A stretch of DNA of 33,316 nucleotides. Origin: Syntrophomonas sp. GTDB taxonomy: Bacteria; Bacillota; Syntrophomonadia; Syntrophomonadales; Syntrophomonadaceae. Positions 8,822 to 17,508 of the stretch are shown here, one piece after another. The notes beneath the pieces are model-generated. The model saw only the letters and a list, made by a program, of their open reading frames with translations, was not told where the DNA came from and did no database searches. Both the position numbers and the translations under genes were made by a program. Each line of letters begins with the position of its first letter. Position 1 is the stretch's first letter. The DNA lies in NCBI GenBank assembly GCA_003558625.1, contig PWPP01000077.1, forward strand, positions 1 through 33,316, written 5' to 3'.

Positions 8822-8986
8822 ATCTGCAAAGACCCGCTGTAAAAAAATGTCTGGTAAAACCAAAAAAAGAGGGGCCTACTCCCTCCTCAAGCTGGTGAAA
8901 AAATGACCGGGCATGTATTTTTATATCACGATACGCAGTAACTATTTATGTGAATGGCTTTAATGCCTAAGATGGGAGGATTCTGC

Positions 8987-9976
8987 ATGAACTTAACCAC
9001 TATAAGAAACATTATTATTTATTTAATCATCCTAAGTTTGGCTGTCTTTGCTGCCGCCTGCGCCCAGCAACCGCAGGCAGATAAAGAAGAAATACAGATA
9101 TTGCTGGATTGGTTCCCCAATACCAATCACAGCGGCTTGTATGCAGCCCGGGAACAGGGTTTTTATCATGATCAGGATTTAGAAGTAGACATTATCCAAG
9201 CCGGTGAAACCGGAGTAGTTCAGTTGGTAGCCACGGGTAACGCGGATTTCGGTATCAGCTACCAGGAAGAAGTTACCATTGCCAGGTCATTGAACATCCC
9301 TGTTATCGCCATCGCCACCATCATTCAGAATAACACCTCCGGTTTCGCTTCGAAAAAAGAAAAAAACATTCTTAGCCCCCAGGATTTTGCTTTTAAAAAC
9401 TATGGTGGATGGGGTTCCCCCTCGGAGACAGCTATCCTTAAAGCTTTAATGGAAAAATACGATGCAGATTTCGAAGAACTCAATATGATTAATATCGGCA
9501 CTGCTGACTTTTTTACCAGTATGGAGCGGGACATTGATTTTGCCTGGATCTATTACGGATGGACCGGAATAGAAGCTGAGCTCCGGGGAATTGATCTAAA
9601 CTTTATTCCCATTAAAGATGAAAACGAAGCGTTAAACTTTTATACCCCGGTAATTATCACCAGCGAAAGCTTTTTAGCCCAAAACGAGGCCACTGTAAAA
9701 AAATTCCTTAAAGCTACTGCCCAGGGGTATGAATATGCCATAGAAAAGCCTGTTGAAACTGCAACTATCATGCATAACTTGTTTCCGGAACTAAACCCGG
9801 ATCTATTATTGGCCAGCCAGAACTATCTGGCAACACAATATCGGGCCGATGCACCCCGTTGGGGAGAAATGTCCTTAGAAAGGTGGAAAAATTATACCGA
9901 ATTTATGAGTGATTATGGATTGTTGCAGCATCCGATGGATCCAGCCCGGGCATTTACCAATGATTACCTGCCCTGA
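8987..9976 (+). CDS. thiY: ABC transporter substrate-binding lipoprotein, ThiY/NMT1-like
   Basis: Lipobox LAVFAAAC; LLDWFPNTNHSGLYAAREQGFYHDQDLEVDI, GETGVVQLVATGNADFGISYQEEV; GGGAGGA upstream of ATG at 8987. Confidence 0.9.
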   Translation: MNLTTIRNIIIYLIILSLAVFAAACAQQPQADKEEIQILLDWFPNTNHSGLYAAREQGFYHDQDLEVDIIQAGETGVVQLVATGNADFGISYQEEVTIARSLNIPVIAIATIIQNNTSGFASKKEKNILSPQDFAFKNYGGWGSPSETAILKALMEKYDADFEELNMINIGTADFFTSMERDIDFAWIYYGWTGIEAELRGIDLNFIPIKDENEALNFYTPVIITSESFLAQNEATVKKFLKATAQGYEYAIEKPVETATIMHNLFPELNPDLLLASQNYLATQYRADAPRWGEMSLERWKNYTEFMSDYGLLQHPMDPARAFTNDYLP

Positions 9977-9990
9977 AAGAAAGATATTAT

Positions 9991-10719
9991 ATGAAAATAC
10001 AGGTATCGAATATAAGTAAAACCCTAGACGACCTACCTACCCTGGACCGGATTTCTTTGACCGTAGAGAGGGGACAGTTTGTGGTAATATTAGGTCCCAG
10101 CGGCTGTGGTAAAAGCACCCTGCTGAATATCATATCCGGTTTATTGGCCCCGGATCAGGGTCGGGTGATTTTAGACGGTGAAGACTGGACCGGACGCACA
10201 GGCAAAATCAGTTATATGCAGCAAAAAGATTTGATTTTACCCTTTAAAAACATTTTGGAAAACCTGATGATACCCTTATTAATCCGGGGCGAAAACAAAA
10301 AAGAAGCCCGAACCAGGGTTTTTCCTTATTTAAATGAGTTCGGTTTAAAGGGATTTCAGGACTATTATCCCTACCAACTATCGGGTGGTATGCGTCAGCG
10401 AGCCGCCTTGCTGCGCACTTATCTGTTTAAACAAGATGCACTGTTATTGGATGAGCCTTTTGCAGCTTTAGATGCGATCAATCGCAGAAAAATGCAACTG
10501 TGGCTGAAAAAATTGTGTCAGACCTATTCCCCTTCGGTACTCTTGGTAACCCATGATATCGAAGAAGCGCTACTATTGGCCGACGATATATTTGTTTTTT
10601 CAGCCCGCCCCGCTGCTGTGAAACTAAAGGTCCACATCCAAGCTCTTATGTCTTTAGAAGAAAGAGAAGCAATAAAAAAAGAAATCCTTTCTATACTGGA
10701 AGTAGAAGCAGATAAATAA
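9991..10719 (+). CDS. thiZ: ABC transporter ATP-binding protein, ThiZ-like
   Basis: Walker A GPSGCGKSTLL, signature LSGGMRQRAALLRT, Walker B ALLLDEPFAALDAINR, H-loop VTHDIEEA. Confidence 0.93.
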   Translation: MKIQVSNISKTLDDLPTLDRISLTVERGQFVVILGPSGCGKSTLLNIISGLLAPDQGRVILDGEDWTGRTGKISYMQQKDLILPFKNILENLMIPLLIRGENKKEARTRVFPYLNEFGLKGFQDYYPYQLSGGMRQRAALLRTYLFKQDALLLDEPFAALDAINRRKMQLWLKKLCQTYSPSVLLVTHDIEEALLLADDIFVFSARPAAVKLKVHIQALMSLEEREAIKKEILSILEVEADK

Positions 10720-10934
10720 TAACGTGCCAAACGGCCAAATCCTGAACCGTTATGATCCAATTATGAAGTCTACGTACTATTGTATGATTCCGGGGAATAG
10801 TATATATTCCAGCTCCGGGGTCTGATATTTGATAAAATAAGAGGAGGAAACTTTCGCCCCCCGGACTTCTAGCCAAATATATTGGGGGATATGCTTTTCA
10901 ATGGGACCGAAGAACGTGCAAGGGAGGATTCTAC

Positions 10935-11585
10935 ATGAACAACAACCTTCACTACGATGAAAAACGCAGAGAAATGGTAGAAACACAAATTATCAACCGG
11001 GGCATAACCCAGCCGGATATTATCAACAGTATGTTAGAAGTGCCACGGCATGATTTTGTGCCTAAAGAATTGCAACCTTTCGCTTATGAGGATAACCCTC
11101 TTCCCATCGGTGATAACCAGACCATCAGCCAACCCTATATTGTGGCTTTAATGATCCATGCTTTAGCAGCCACGTCCTCGGATAAAGTGCTTGAGATCGG
11201 CACCGGCTCCGGTTATGCTGCTGCAGTCTTATCCCGACTCGTAAATGAAGTATATACCATCGAGCGCCTTGATACCTTAGCCCGGTCAGCCCAGAGAGTA
11301 ATAAAAAAATTAGGCTATGATAATATAAAAATCAAAGTAGGAGATGGAACCAAGGGTTGGCCTGAAGCATCCCCCTTTGACTGCATTTTGGTCTCTGCCG
11401 GGGCACCGGTAGTTCCGGAAACATTAAGCAACCAACTGGTTCCAGGGGGCAGAATGGTTATTCCCGTAGGAGATAATTTTTCCCAGGATTTAATGAAAAT
11501 AGAAAAACGGTTGGATGGACACTTGATTTGCACCTATATTACCGCTGTCAGATTTGTACCCCTCATCGGGGAAGAGGGTTGGTAA
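10935..11585 (+). CDS. pcm: Protein-L-isoaspartate O-methyltransferase
   Basis: MVETQIINRGITQPDIINSMLEVPRHDFVP, QTISQPYIVALM, VLEIGTGSGYAAAVLSRL, ILVSAGAPVVPETL; GGGAGG upstream of ATG. Confidence 0.95.
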   Translation: MNNNLHYDEKRREMVETQIINRGITQPDIINSMLEVPRHDFVPKELQPFAYEDNPLPIGDNQTISQPYIVALMIHALAATSSDKVLEIGTGSGYAAAVLSRLVNEVYTIERLDTLARSAQRVIKKLGYDNIKIKVGDGTKGWPEASPFDCILVSAGAPVVPETLSNQLVPGGRMVIPVGDNFSQDLMKIEKRLDGHLICTYITAVRFVPLIGEEGW

Positions 11586-11602
11586 GCCTTTCGATTGAGA
11601 GG

Positions 11603-11648
11603 TAAAAATCTGGTCCACCCCGGATTTTTTATTCGGGGTGGACCAGAT
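11603..11648 (-). terminator. Terminator hairpin between convergent pcm and IMPase-like genes
   Basis: Perfect 15-bp stem ATCTGGTCCACCCCG/CGGGGTGGACCAGAT, 11-nt loop; TTTTT follows on the minus strand. Could act on both strands. Confidence 0.8.
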
Positions 11649-11695
11649 CATAACTCCTTCGCGGCATAAAGTGCCAACAAAACCCTTCCGGTTGG

Positions 11696-12469
11696 CTAGG
11701 ATAAAATCGGTACCGTATTGTTCAAAATCCATTTATGGATCAACCCGTTTGAAGCGGCTATATGTTTTTGATAAAGATAATCATCACTGCCATTCCAGTC
11801 GGTGACTTTGCCCCCGGCCTCTTTCACGATTAAAGTACCGGCTGCATATTCGTTCACTCGTAAATTGGGGTCTAAAAATCCATCCAGTCTACCACAGGCA
11901 ATCCAGCATAAATCAATAGCTACCGAACCATAGCGGCGCAAACCATGAATATGGGGTAGGATTTTATGAAGCAGGGAAAAATAACTCTGCAATAAGTTAT
12001 AATCATAAAAATAATATCCCGTAGTCAGCAAGCAGTCTTTTATTTCCCGGGTGGGAGAAACCCGGATCTTATGGCCGTTTAAAAAAGCACCTTTCCCCTT
12101 CTCTGCAGCGAATATTTCCTGTCGCTGGGGATCATATACAATGCCCGCCACAACCTGCCCTTTCATAACTGCGGCAATGCTCACCGCCCACATGGGAAAA
12201 TTCCGGGCCAGGTTGTTCTTACCATCAGCGGGTTCTATAATCCAGACTACACCCGCTCCAACCCTGCCGGGGTCAACCAGGGCTCCGGAAAAGTCTATAT
12301 GATCTTGGGGATAATGTTCTCTGATCAAGGTACTCACCTGGTCCCGGCACTGGTTAATTTTGGATTGGTGATTTTGTTCCGTTTTTTCCCCCCCCGGGGC
12401 TAAAAACTTTCCCCCCTCCACAGCGGCAGTTATCGCGATTAGGGTGAAGTCTGACAATGTATTGTCCAT
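11696..12469 (-). CDS. Inositol monophosphatase-family paralog with degenerate catalytic motifs (possible pseudoenzyme)
   Basis: Aligns without gaps to the adjacent paralog across the core; IIEPADGKNNLA in place of LIDPLDGTFNF, LRVNEYAAG in place of LRPWDIAAG. Confidence 0.88.
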   Translation of the reverse strand: MDNTLSDFTLIAITAAVEGGKFLAPGGEKTEQNHQSKINQCRDQVSTLIREHYPQDHIDFSGALVDPGRVGAGVVWIIEPADGKNNLARNFPMWAVSIAAVMKGQVVAGIVYDPQRQEIFAAEKGKGAFLNGHKIRVSPTREIKDCLLTTGYYFYDYNLLQSYFSLLHKILPHIHGLRRYGSVAIDLCWIACGRLDGFLDPNLRVNEYAAGTLIVKEAGGKVTDWNGSDDYLYQKHIAASNGLIHKWILNNTVPILS

Positions 12470-12590
12470 AGTAAAACCTCCTCTGCCCCTGGCAACCTCT
12501 TATAGTGGTCCCAGCCCTCGTCCCTGCTTTCAAGGTTTCCTGGGGTTGGATCTTGAGAATAGCTATTGCAATAGATTGCTGTCAGTATTG

Positions 12591-13421
12591 CTATAAAAAC
12601 TCTTTGCCTGTAAAGTAGGTGTCAATTTTTTTTAGCAGCCACTTATGGAGATGTTGGTTGGTAGCTACAATATTACCGCTGGTCAAATAATCCCCGGCAC
12701 CGGCCCAATCAGAAACAATGCCACCTGCTTCTTCGACCATAACAATACCGGCAGCGATATCCCAGGGACGCAGATGTACTTCAAAACATCCATCCAACCT
12801 GCCGGCTGCAACCCAGCATAAATCCAGAGCAGCTGCTCCAATTCTTCTGATATCATTAATCTCCAGCAGCATATGTTCAAATAAATCGATGTGGCTTTTC
12901 AACATATGCGTGTCGGGACCACAGGGGAAAAATACAGCCAGAACGGCTTCCTGAACATCTTCTAAACCAGAAACCCTAAGTCTTTCTCCGTTTAAATAAG
13001 CACCTTTACCCCGTTCGGCTACAAACAGTTCTTCCCGGTTAAAATCGTATACCACGCCTCCCTGGATTTGATCATGGTATTCATAGGCGATACTGACACA
13101 AAAAACAGGGATATGGCGCACAAAATTAAACGTTCCGTCCAGGGGGTCTATGAGCCAGCGGTATGTATCCTGAGCATATACTCCATGGTCTCCCGTTTCC
13201 TCACCCCGCAGGGCATCATCCGGAAAATCACGCCTGATTAAATCTAGTATGGTAGCTTCAATCAGTTGATCCATTTTCGTAACCAGGCTGCGATCCCTTT
13301 TTCTGTGTACGAAGCCGGATTCTTGGCGAATATCATCAATATAACTCCTAAATACTGCCGCAGCTTTTAAAACCGCTTCCACCGCAGTATTAGTCCGGGG
13401 AGATAACCGTTCTTTATCCAT
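12591..13421 (-). CDS. Inositol monophosphatase family protein (SuhB-like), catalytic motifs intact
   Basis: RGEETGDHG, LIDPLDGTFNFV, LRPWDIAAGIVMVEEAGG. Confidence 0.93.
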   Translation of the reverse strand: MDKERLSPRTNTAVEAVLKAAAVFRSYIDDIRQESGFVHRKRDRSLVTKMDQLIEATILDLIRRDFPDDALRGEETGDHGVYAQDTYRWLIDPLDGTFNFVRHIPVFCVSIAYEYHDQIQGGVVYDFNREELFVAERGKGAYLNGERLRVSGLEDVQEAVLAVFFPCGPDTHMLKSHIDLFEHMLLEINDIRRIGAAALDLCWVAAGRLDGCFEVHLRPWDIAAGIVMVEEAGGIVSDWAGAGDYLTSGNIVATNQHLHKWLLKKIDTYFTGKEFL

Positions 13422-13836
13422 AATAACAACCTGGTTTCAACTGTCCTTACCCTAATAATCACGGGGATCAACCAGAAGTTCACCAAAAAACCTGGGATCC
13501 TGAAGCAGAAACAAAGAGTTGAACCCGTTGTCCAGACTCTGCGTTTCCACTTTTTTCCGGCCTCTGCTGTGTCACCCCTTATTTAAAACCAGATTCTACA
13601 CCTGCCTTCCCTTTAGAAATACAGTAAATCGATTAGTAATAATAAGCATTTGCGTCAGTAAATATGTTACTGTCTTTGTCCCTCAAAAAAGATAATATAT
13701 CAGTTTAAAGCCTTCATCTCCTTAATCATAAAGGGAGAAAAGCATAAAACGCAATAAGCCATTAAATATTTTCAAAAATTCTTATACAAGACCCATAATT
13801 CATATCCTGCAGGGAGTGGAACATAAAACAACTTTA

Positions 13837-15150
13837 CTAAAGTACCACTTGTAAAATCAATTCTTTTCTGTCCGGGGGTAAAGACCCCATCCGGTATGCA
13901 GACAAAAGCTGTTCTTGGGCCTGTCTGATCAACCCCAGACAATTTCCATGTATAAAAGCAATGGTCTGTCCTTTATATACATAATCTCCCCGTTTTTGCA
14001 CCAACTCCAGACCTGCTCCATGATCAATGGCATCTCCGGCCCGGGCTCTCCCCGCTCCCAATAACATGGATATCAGCCCGACCTGTTTGGCATCTATACT
14101 CTGAATGTACCCTTCCTGATCGGATGTGATTTCCTGCTGAAACCGGGCCCGGGGCAAAGAATAATGCTCATCATTCAGATCGATATGCCCTCCCTGCCAT
14201 TGAATCATTTCCATAAACTTTTTAAGACCCGCTCCTGAATGTAGCAAGTATTGAGCCCGTTTATAGGAGGCTTCCACATTTTCATACTGACCGGCTAACC
14301 ACATCAAGTAGGCAGAGAGGCATAAAGAAAGTTCTACTATATCGGGAGGACCGCCTCCACGTAATGTATCAAGGGCCTCTTTTACTTCCAGGGCATTGCC
14401 TACCATCCTACCCAGAGGCTGGTCCATATCACTGATCAGGGCCGCCACCTTGAGGCCGACGTCCTTGCCAATCTGCACCATGATTTGAGCCAGCTCCAGG
14501 GCCTCTGCTTCTTTTTTCATAAACGCACCACTACCGGTCTTCACATCTAAGACCAATGTTTGGGCTCCACAGGCTATTTTCTTGCTCATAATGCTGGCAG
14601 CAATTAGCGGTATACTGTCTATGGTCGCAGTAACATCTCTTATGGCATACAATCTTTTGTCCGCCGGGACCAGTTTGTCGCTTTGGGATACTATAACCCC
14701 ATTGATGGCCTTCACCTGGGTTAAAATCTCATTTTGTCCCAATTCCACCCGAAAACCGGGTATGGCCTCCAGTTTATCAATGGTTCCCCCGGTATGGCCC
14801 AGACCCCGGCCCGACATCTTAAGCATAGCCAGACCCGATGCTGCCACCAGGGAGATTACAACCAGGCTGATTTTATCCCCAACACCACCGGTACTGTGCT
14901 TGTCAATAACCTTTACGGGCAAATCCTCAATACCTATGACCTCACCTGAATGGGCCATGGCCCAGGTCAGATCCTTTAATTCCCGGGGTGACAGTCCCTG
15001 AAAATAAACCGCCATAGCCCAGGCTGCCGCCTGGCAATCCTCTAATTGCCCGTTGGTCATGCCCTTCACTAAAAACGCTATTTCCTCTGTAGTTAACGCT
15101 TCCTTGTTTCTTGTTTTCAATATTAGGTCTTTAAAATCCAACACCATCAC
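13837..15150 (-). CDS. pdp: Pyrimidine-nucleoside / thymidine phosphorylase
   Basis: DKHSTGGVGDKISL, MSGRGLGHTGGTIDKLEAIPGF, DVKTGSGAFMKK; overlaps the deoB stop. Confidence 0.95.
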   Translation of the reverse strand: MMVLDFKDLILKTRNKEALTTEEIAFLVKGMTNGQLEDCQAAAWAMAVYFQGLSPRELKDLTWAMAHSGEVIGIEDLPVKVIDKHSTGGVGDKISLVVISLVAASGLAMLKMSGRGLGHTGGTIDKLEAIPGFRVELGQNEILTQVKAINGVIVSQSDKLVPADKRLYAIRDVTATIDSIPLIAASIMSKKIACGAQTLVLDVKTGSGAFMKKEAEALELAQIMVQIGKDVGLKVAALISDMDQPLGRMVGNALEVKEALDTLRGGGPPDIVELSLCLSAYLMWLAGQYENVEASYKRAQYLLHSGAGLKKFMEMIQWQGGHIDLNDEHYSLPRARFQQEITSDQEGYIQSIDAKQVGLISMLLGAGRARAGDAIDHGAGLELVQKRGDYVYKGQTIAFIHGNCLGLIRQAQEQLLSAYRMGSLPPDRKELILQVVL

Positions 15151-16319
15151 CTCAGCTGCTTATAAAAACTAATACCGGCAAGATCCGATATTTCCACTCC
15201 AAGATGTTCAGCCATGGTTTGACCCAGATCGGCAAACGTTTTACGTACACCCAGGTTGATATCAGCTTTAATCCAGGGCCCCCCAATCAGTAAAGGTACA
15301 AATTCCCTGGTATGATCCGTGCTTAAAGTAGTGGGATCACAGCCATGATCCGCAGTAATGGCCAGCAAATCCTCTTGTTTCAGAGATGCCATAATATCCG
15401 GCAGCAGCTGGTCAAACTCTTCCAGTGCGCGGGCATAACCTGCGGGATCATTCCGATGTCCATATAATTGGTCAAAATCCAATAGATTGATAAAAACGAG
15501 GCCCATAAAATCATTTTTTAAGACCTCCAACAAAATTTTGACCCCTTCGCTGTTACTCCTGGCGGAAAAACTCTCACTGAGAGCCCGGGATCCGAATATA
15601 TCTTTTATTTTCCCGATACCCACTACATTATGTCCGGCTGTCTTTACATAATCCAAAATGTTTGGGGGTGACAGCAAAGAAAAATCTTTTCTGTTCGGGG
15701 TGCGGATAAAACTTCCGGGAACTCCACTAAAAGGCCGGGCAATTACCCTTCCCACACCATGTTTTCCCTGCAGTAAATTGCGAGCTGTTTCACAAATGCG
15801 ATACAGTTGCGCTACCGGAATTATCTCCTCATGGGCAGCAACCTGAAAAACACTATCGGCCGAAGTATATACAATAGGAAAACCGGTTTCAAGGTGTTCT
15901 TGGCCCAGTTCCTCAATAATTGCCGTTCCCGAAGCCGCCACATTGCCCAGGCTTTTCGTGCCAATCTCTTGTTCAAATTCCCTGATCAATTCCTGGGGGA
16001 ACCCGGCCGGGTAAACCGGAAAAGGGTGCTCCAGAATCACCCCCATCATTTCCCAATGGCCGGATACGGTGTCTTTTCCCGATGACTGTGGTTTCATTTT
16101 CCCGTAAGCACCCTCGACAGTCATGGAGGAGGATACGCCCGGTATCATCTCTATTTTCCCGAGCCCCAGGCTTTCTAGATGTGGCAGCTGAATCCCCCCC
16201 ACCGCCTGGGCTACATTCTGCAATGTATTGCAACCGCAGTCCCCATATTGGTAGCTGTCCTCCGTTTCACCAATCCCGACACTATCCAGAATCAGTATTA
16301 TGGCTCTCCTGGTATTCAT
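15147..16319 (-). CDS. deoB: Phosphopentomutase
   Basis: RRAIILILDSVGIGE, SGKDTVSGHWEMMG, TADHGCDPTTLSTDHTREFVPLL. Confidence 0.96.
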   Translation of the reverse strand: MNTRRAIILILDSVGIGETEDSYQYGDCGCNTLQNVAQAVGGIQLPHLESLGLGKIEMIPGVSSSMTVEGAYGKMKPQSSGKDTVSGHWEMMGVILEHPFPVYPAGFPQELIREFEQEIGTKSLGNVAASGTAIIEELGQEHLETGFPIVYTSADSVFQVAAHEEIIPVAQLYRICETARNLLQGKHGVGRVIARPFSGVPGSFIRTPNRKDFSLLSPPNILDYVKTAGHNVVGIGKIKDIFGSRALSESFSARSNSEGVKILLEVLKNDFMGLVFINLLDFDQLYGHRNDPAGYARALEEFDQLLPDIMASLKQEDLLAITADHGCDPTTLSTDHTREFVPLLIGGPWIKADINLGVRKTFADLGQTMAEHLGVEISDLAGISFYKQLR

Positions 16320-16344
16320 CTATCATTCCTCCCTGCTTGCTTGG

Positions 16345-17235
16345 TTAAGCCCTGGGATGGCAATCATCGTAGATTTCCCGCAACCGGCTTCTGGTCAGAT
16401 GGGTGTAGATCTGGGTCGTCGAAACATCTGCATGCCCCAGTAATTCTTGCACAATGCGCAAATCAGCCCCGTTTTCCAACAGATGGGTAGCAAAAGAATG
16501 GCGCAAAATATGGGGGCTCAAAACTTTTTTTATATCAGCCCCTTGCCCATATTGGGATAAGATCTTAAAAAAACCCTGACGGCTGAGGGAGGTTCCCCGG
16601 GCATTTAAAAACAGGGTTCTTTCCTGGGGTTTTTTTACCAGAAAATTGCGGCTGCGGGCCAGATATCTTTGCATCCAGTAAATCGAGGTGTGATGCACCG
16701 GTAAAATCCGTTCCTTACTGCCTTTACCCATACAGCGCAAAAACTCTGCAGTGAAATTAATATCCTCCATCTGCAAAGACAGCAGCTCCGAAACCCTCAA
16801 ACCGGTCCCGTACATTAATTCCAGCATGGCCCGGTCTCTTATGCCGATGGGCTTAACCACATCAGGCTGCTTCATCAATGCATCAACTTCCTCAACACTT
16901 AATATATGCGGAAGCTTTCTTTTTATTCTAGGCGTTTCCAGATCAAAAGCAGGATTGTTTTTTATATGGCCTTCCAGCTGCAGATATTTATAAAAGGACT
17001 TAATACTGGATAGGGTGCGGGCCAGGGTAGAATTGTTCAACCCCTGATCCAGCTGCCAGGACAAATAATCTAAAATGACATTTTTATTGATCTGCCCTAA
17101 ATCCTGCATATTCCGCTCTTTTTGGGCAAAATGGATAAACTTGGACAAATCGCGCCGGTATGCCCCCTGGGTATGGACGGAGTACCCTTTTTCGTAGCAC
17201 AAATAATGAATAAATTCAGTGATGTAGGCTTCCAT
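16345..17235 (-). CDS. xerD: Tyrosine recombinase XerD
   Basis: Start at MEAYITEFIHYLCYEKGYSVHT (GGGGAAGG upstream); YGTGLRVSELLSL, LSPHILRHSFATHLLENGADLRIVQELLGHADVSTTQIYTHL; located next to deoB as in other Firmicutes. Confidence 0.95.
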   Translation of the reverse strand: MEAYITEFIHYLCYEKGYSVHTQGAYRRDLSKFIHFAQKERNMQDLGQINKNVILDYLSWQLDQGLNNSTLARTLSSIKSFYKYLQLEGHIKNNPAFDLETPRIKRKLPHILSVEEVDALMKQPDVVKPIGIRDRAMLELMYGTGLRVSELLSLQMEDINFTAEFLRCMGKGSKERILPVHHTSIYWMQRYLARSRNFLVKKPQERTLFLNARGTSLSRQGFFKILSQYGQGADIKKVLSPHILRHSFATHLLENGADLRIVQELLGHADVSTTQIYTHLTRSRLREIYDDCHPRA

Positions 17236-17403
17236 TTTTTCCTTCCCCACTATAGGATTAATGATGCAATAATAAAGACCAATTTGTAATAAATTTAACA
17301 TAACCCTTATAAAACAAATGAAAAAATCCTAAATCCATGACCTTTCCTCCCATTGGGAAATCAAGATCCCAGAGTATATATTTTTAAAATCAATGGCATA
17401 AAA

Positions 17404-17433
17404 GAAAAACCCTGTACGGCATGCAGCTACAGG
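17404..17433 (-). terminator. Putative terminator downstream of the CBS-PPase gene
   Basis: CCTGTA/TACAGG stem; minus strand continues GTTTTTCTTTT. Confidence 0.6.
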
Positions 17434-17508
17434 CTAAAATCCAGAACAGAGCACCAGAACGATATTCATGTTCATCCATATTTTCACCTGGGTATTGAAA
17501 AGAAGGAT

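Noticed and set aside
10720-10934. Possible ydaO-type c-di-AMP riboswitch (GGCCAAATCCTGAACC resembles a fragment)
   Set aside because: The diagnostic GGGGGAACC/GGGGUGAAUC and CCGUCAGCUAAC-type core is absent.
10524-11732. Minus-strand ORFs at 10524-10760, 10691-10876, 10777-10986, 11315-11533, 11490-11732
   Set aside because: Antisense to thiZ and pcm or in the leader; no motifs, no RBS support.
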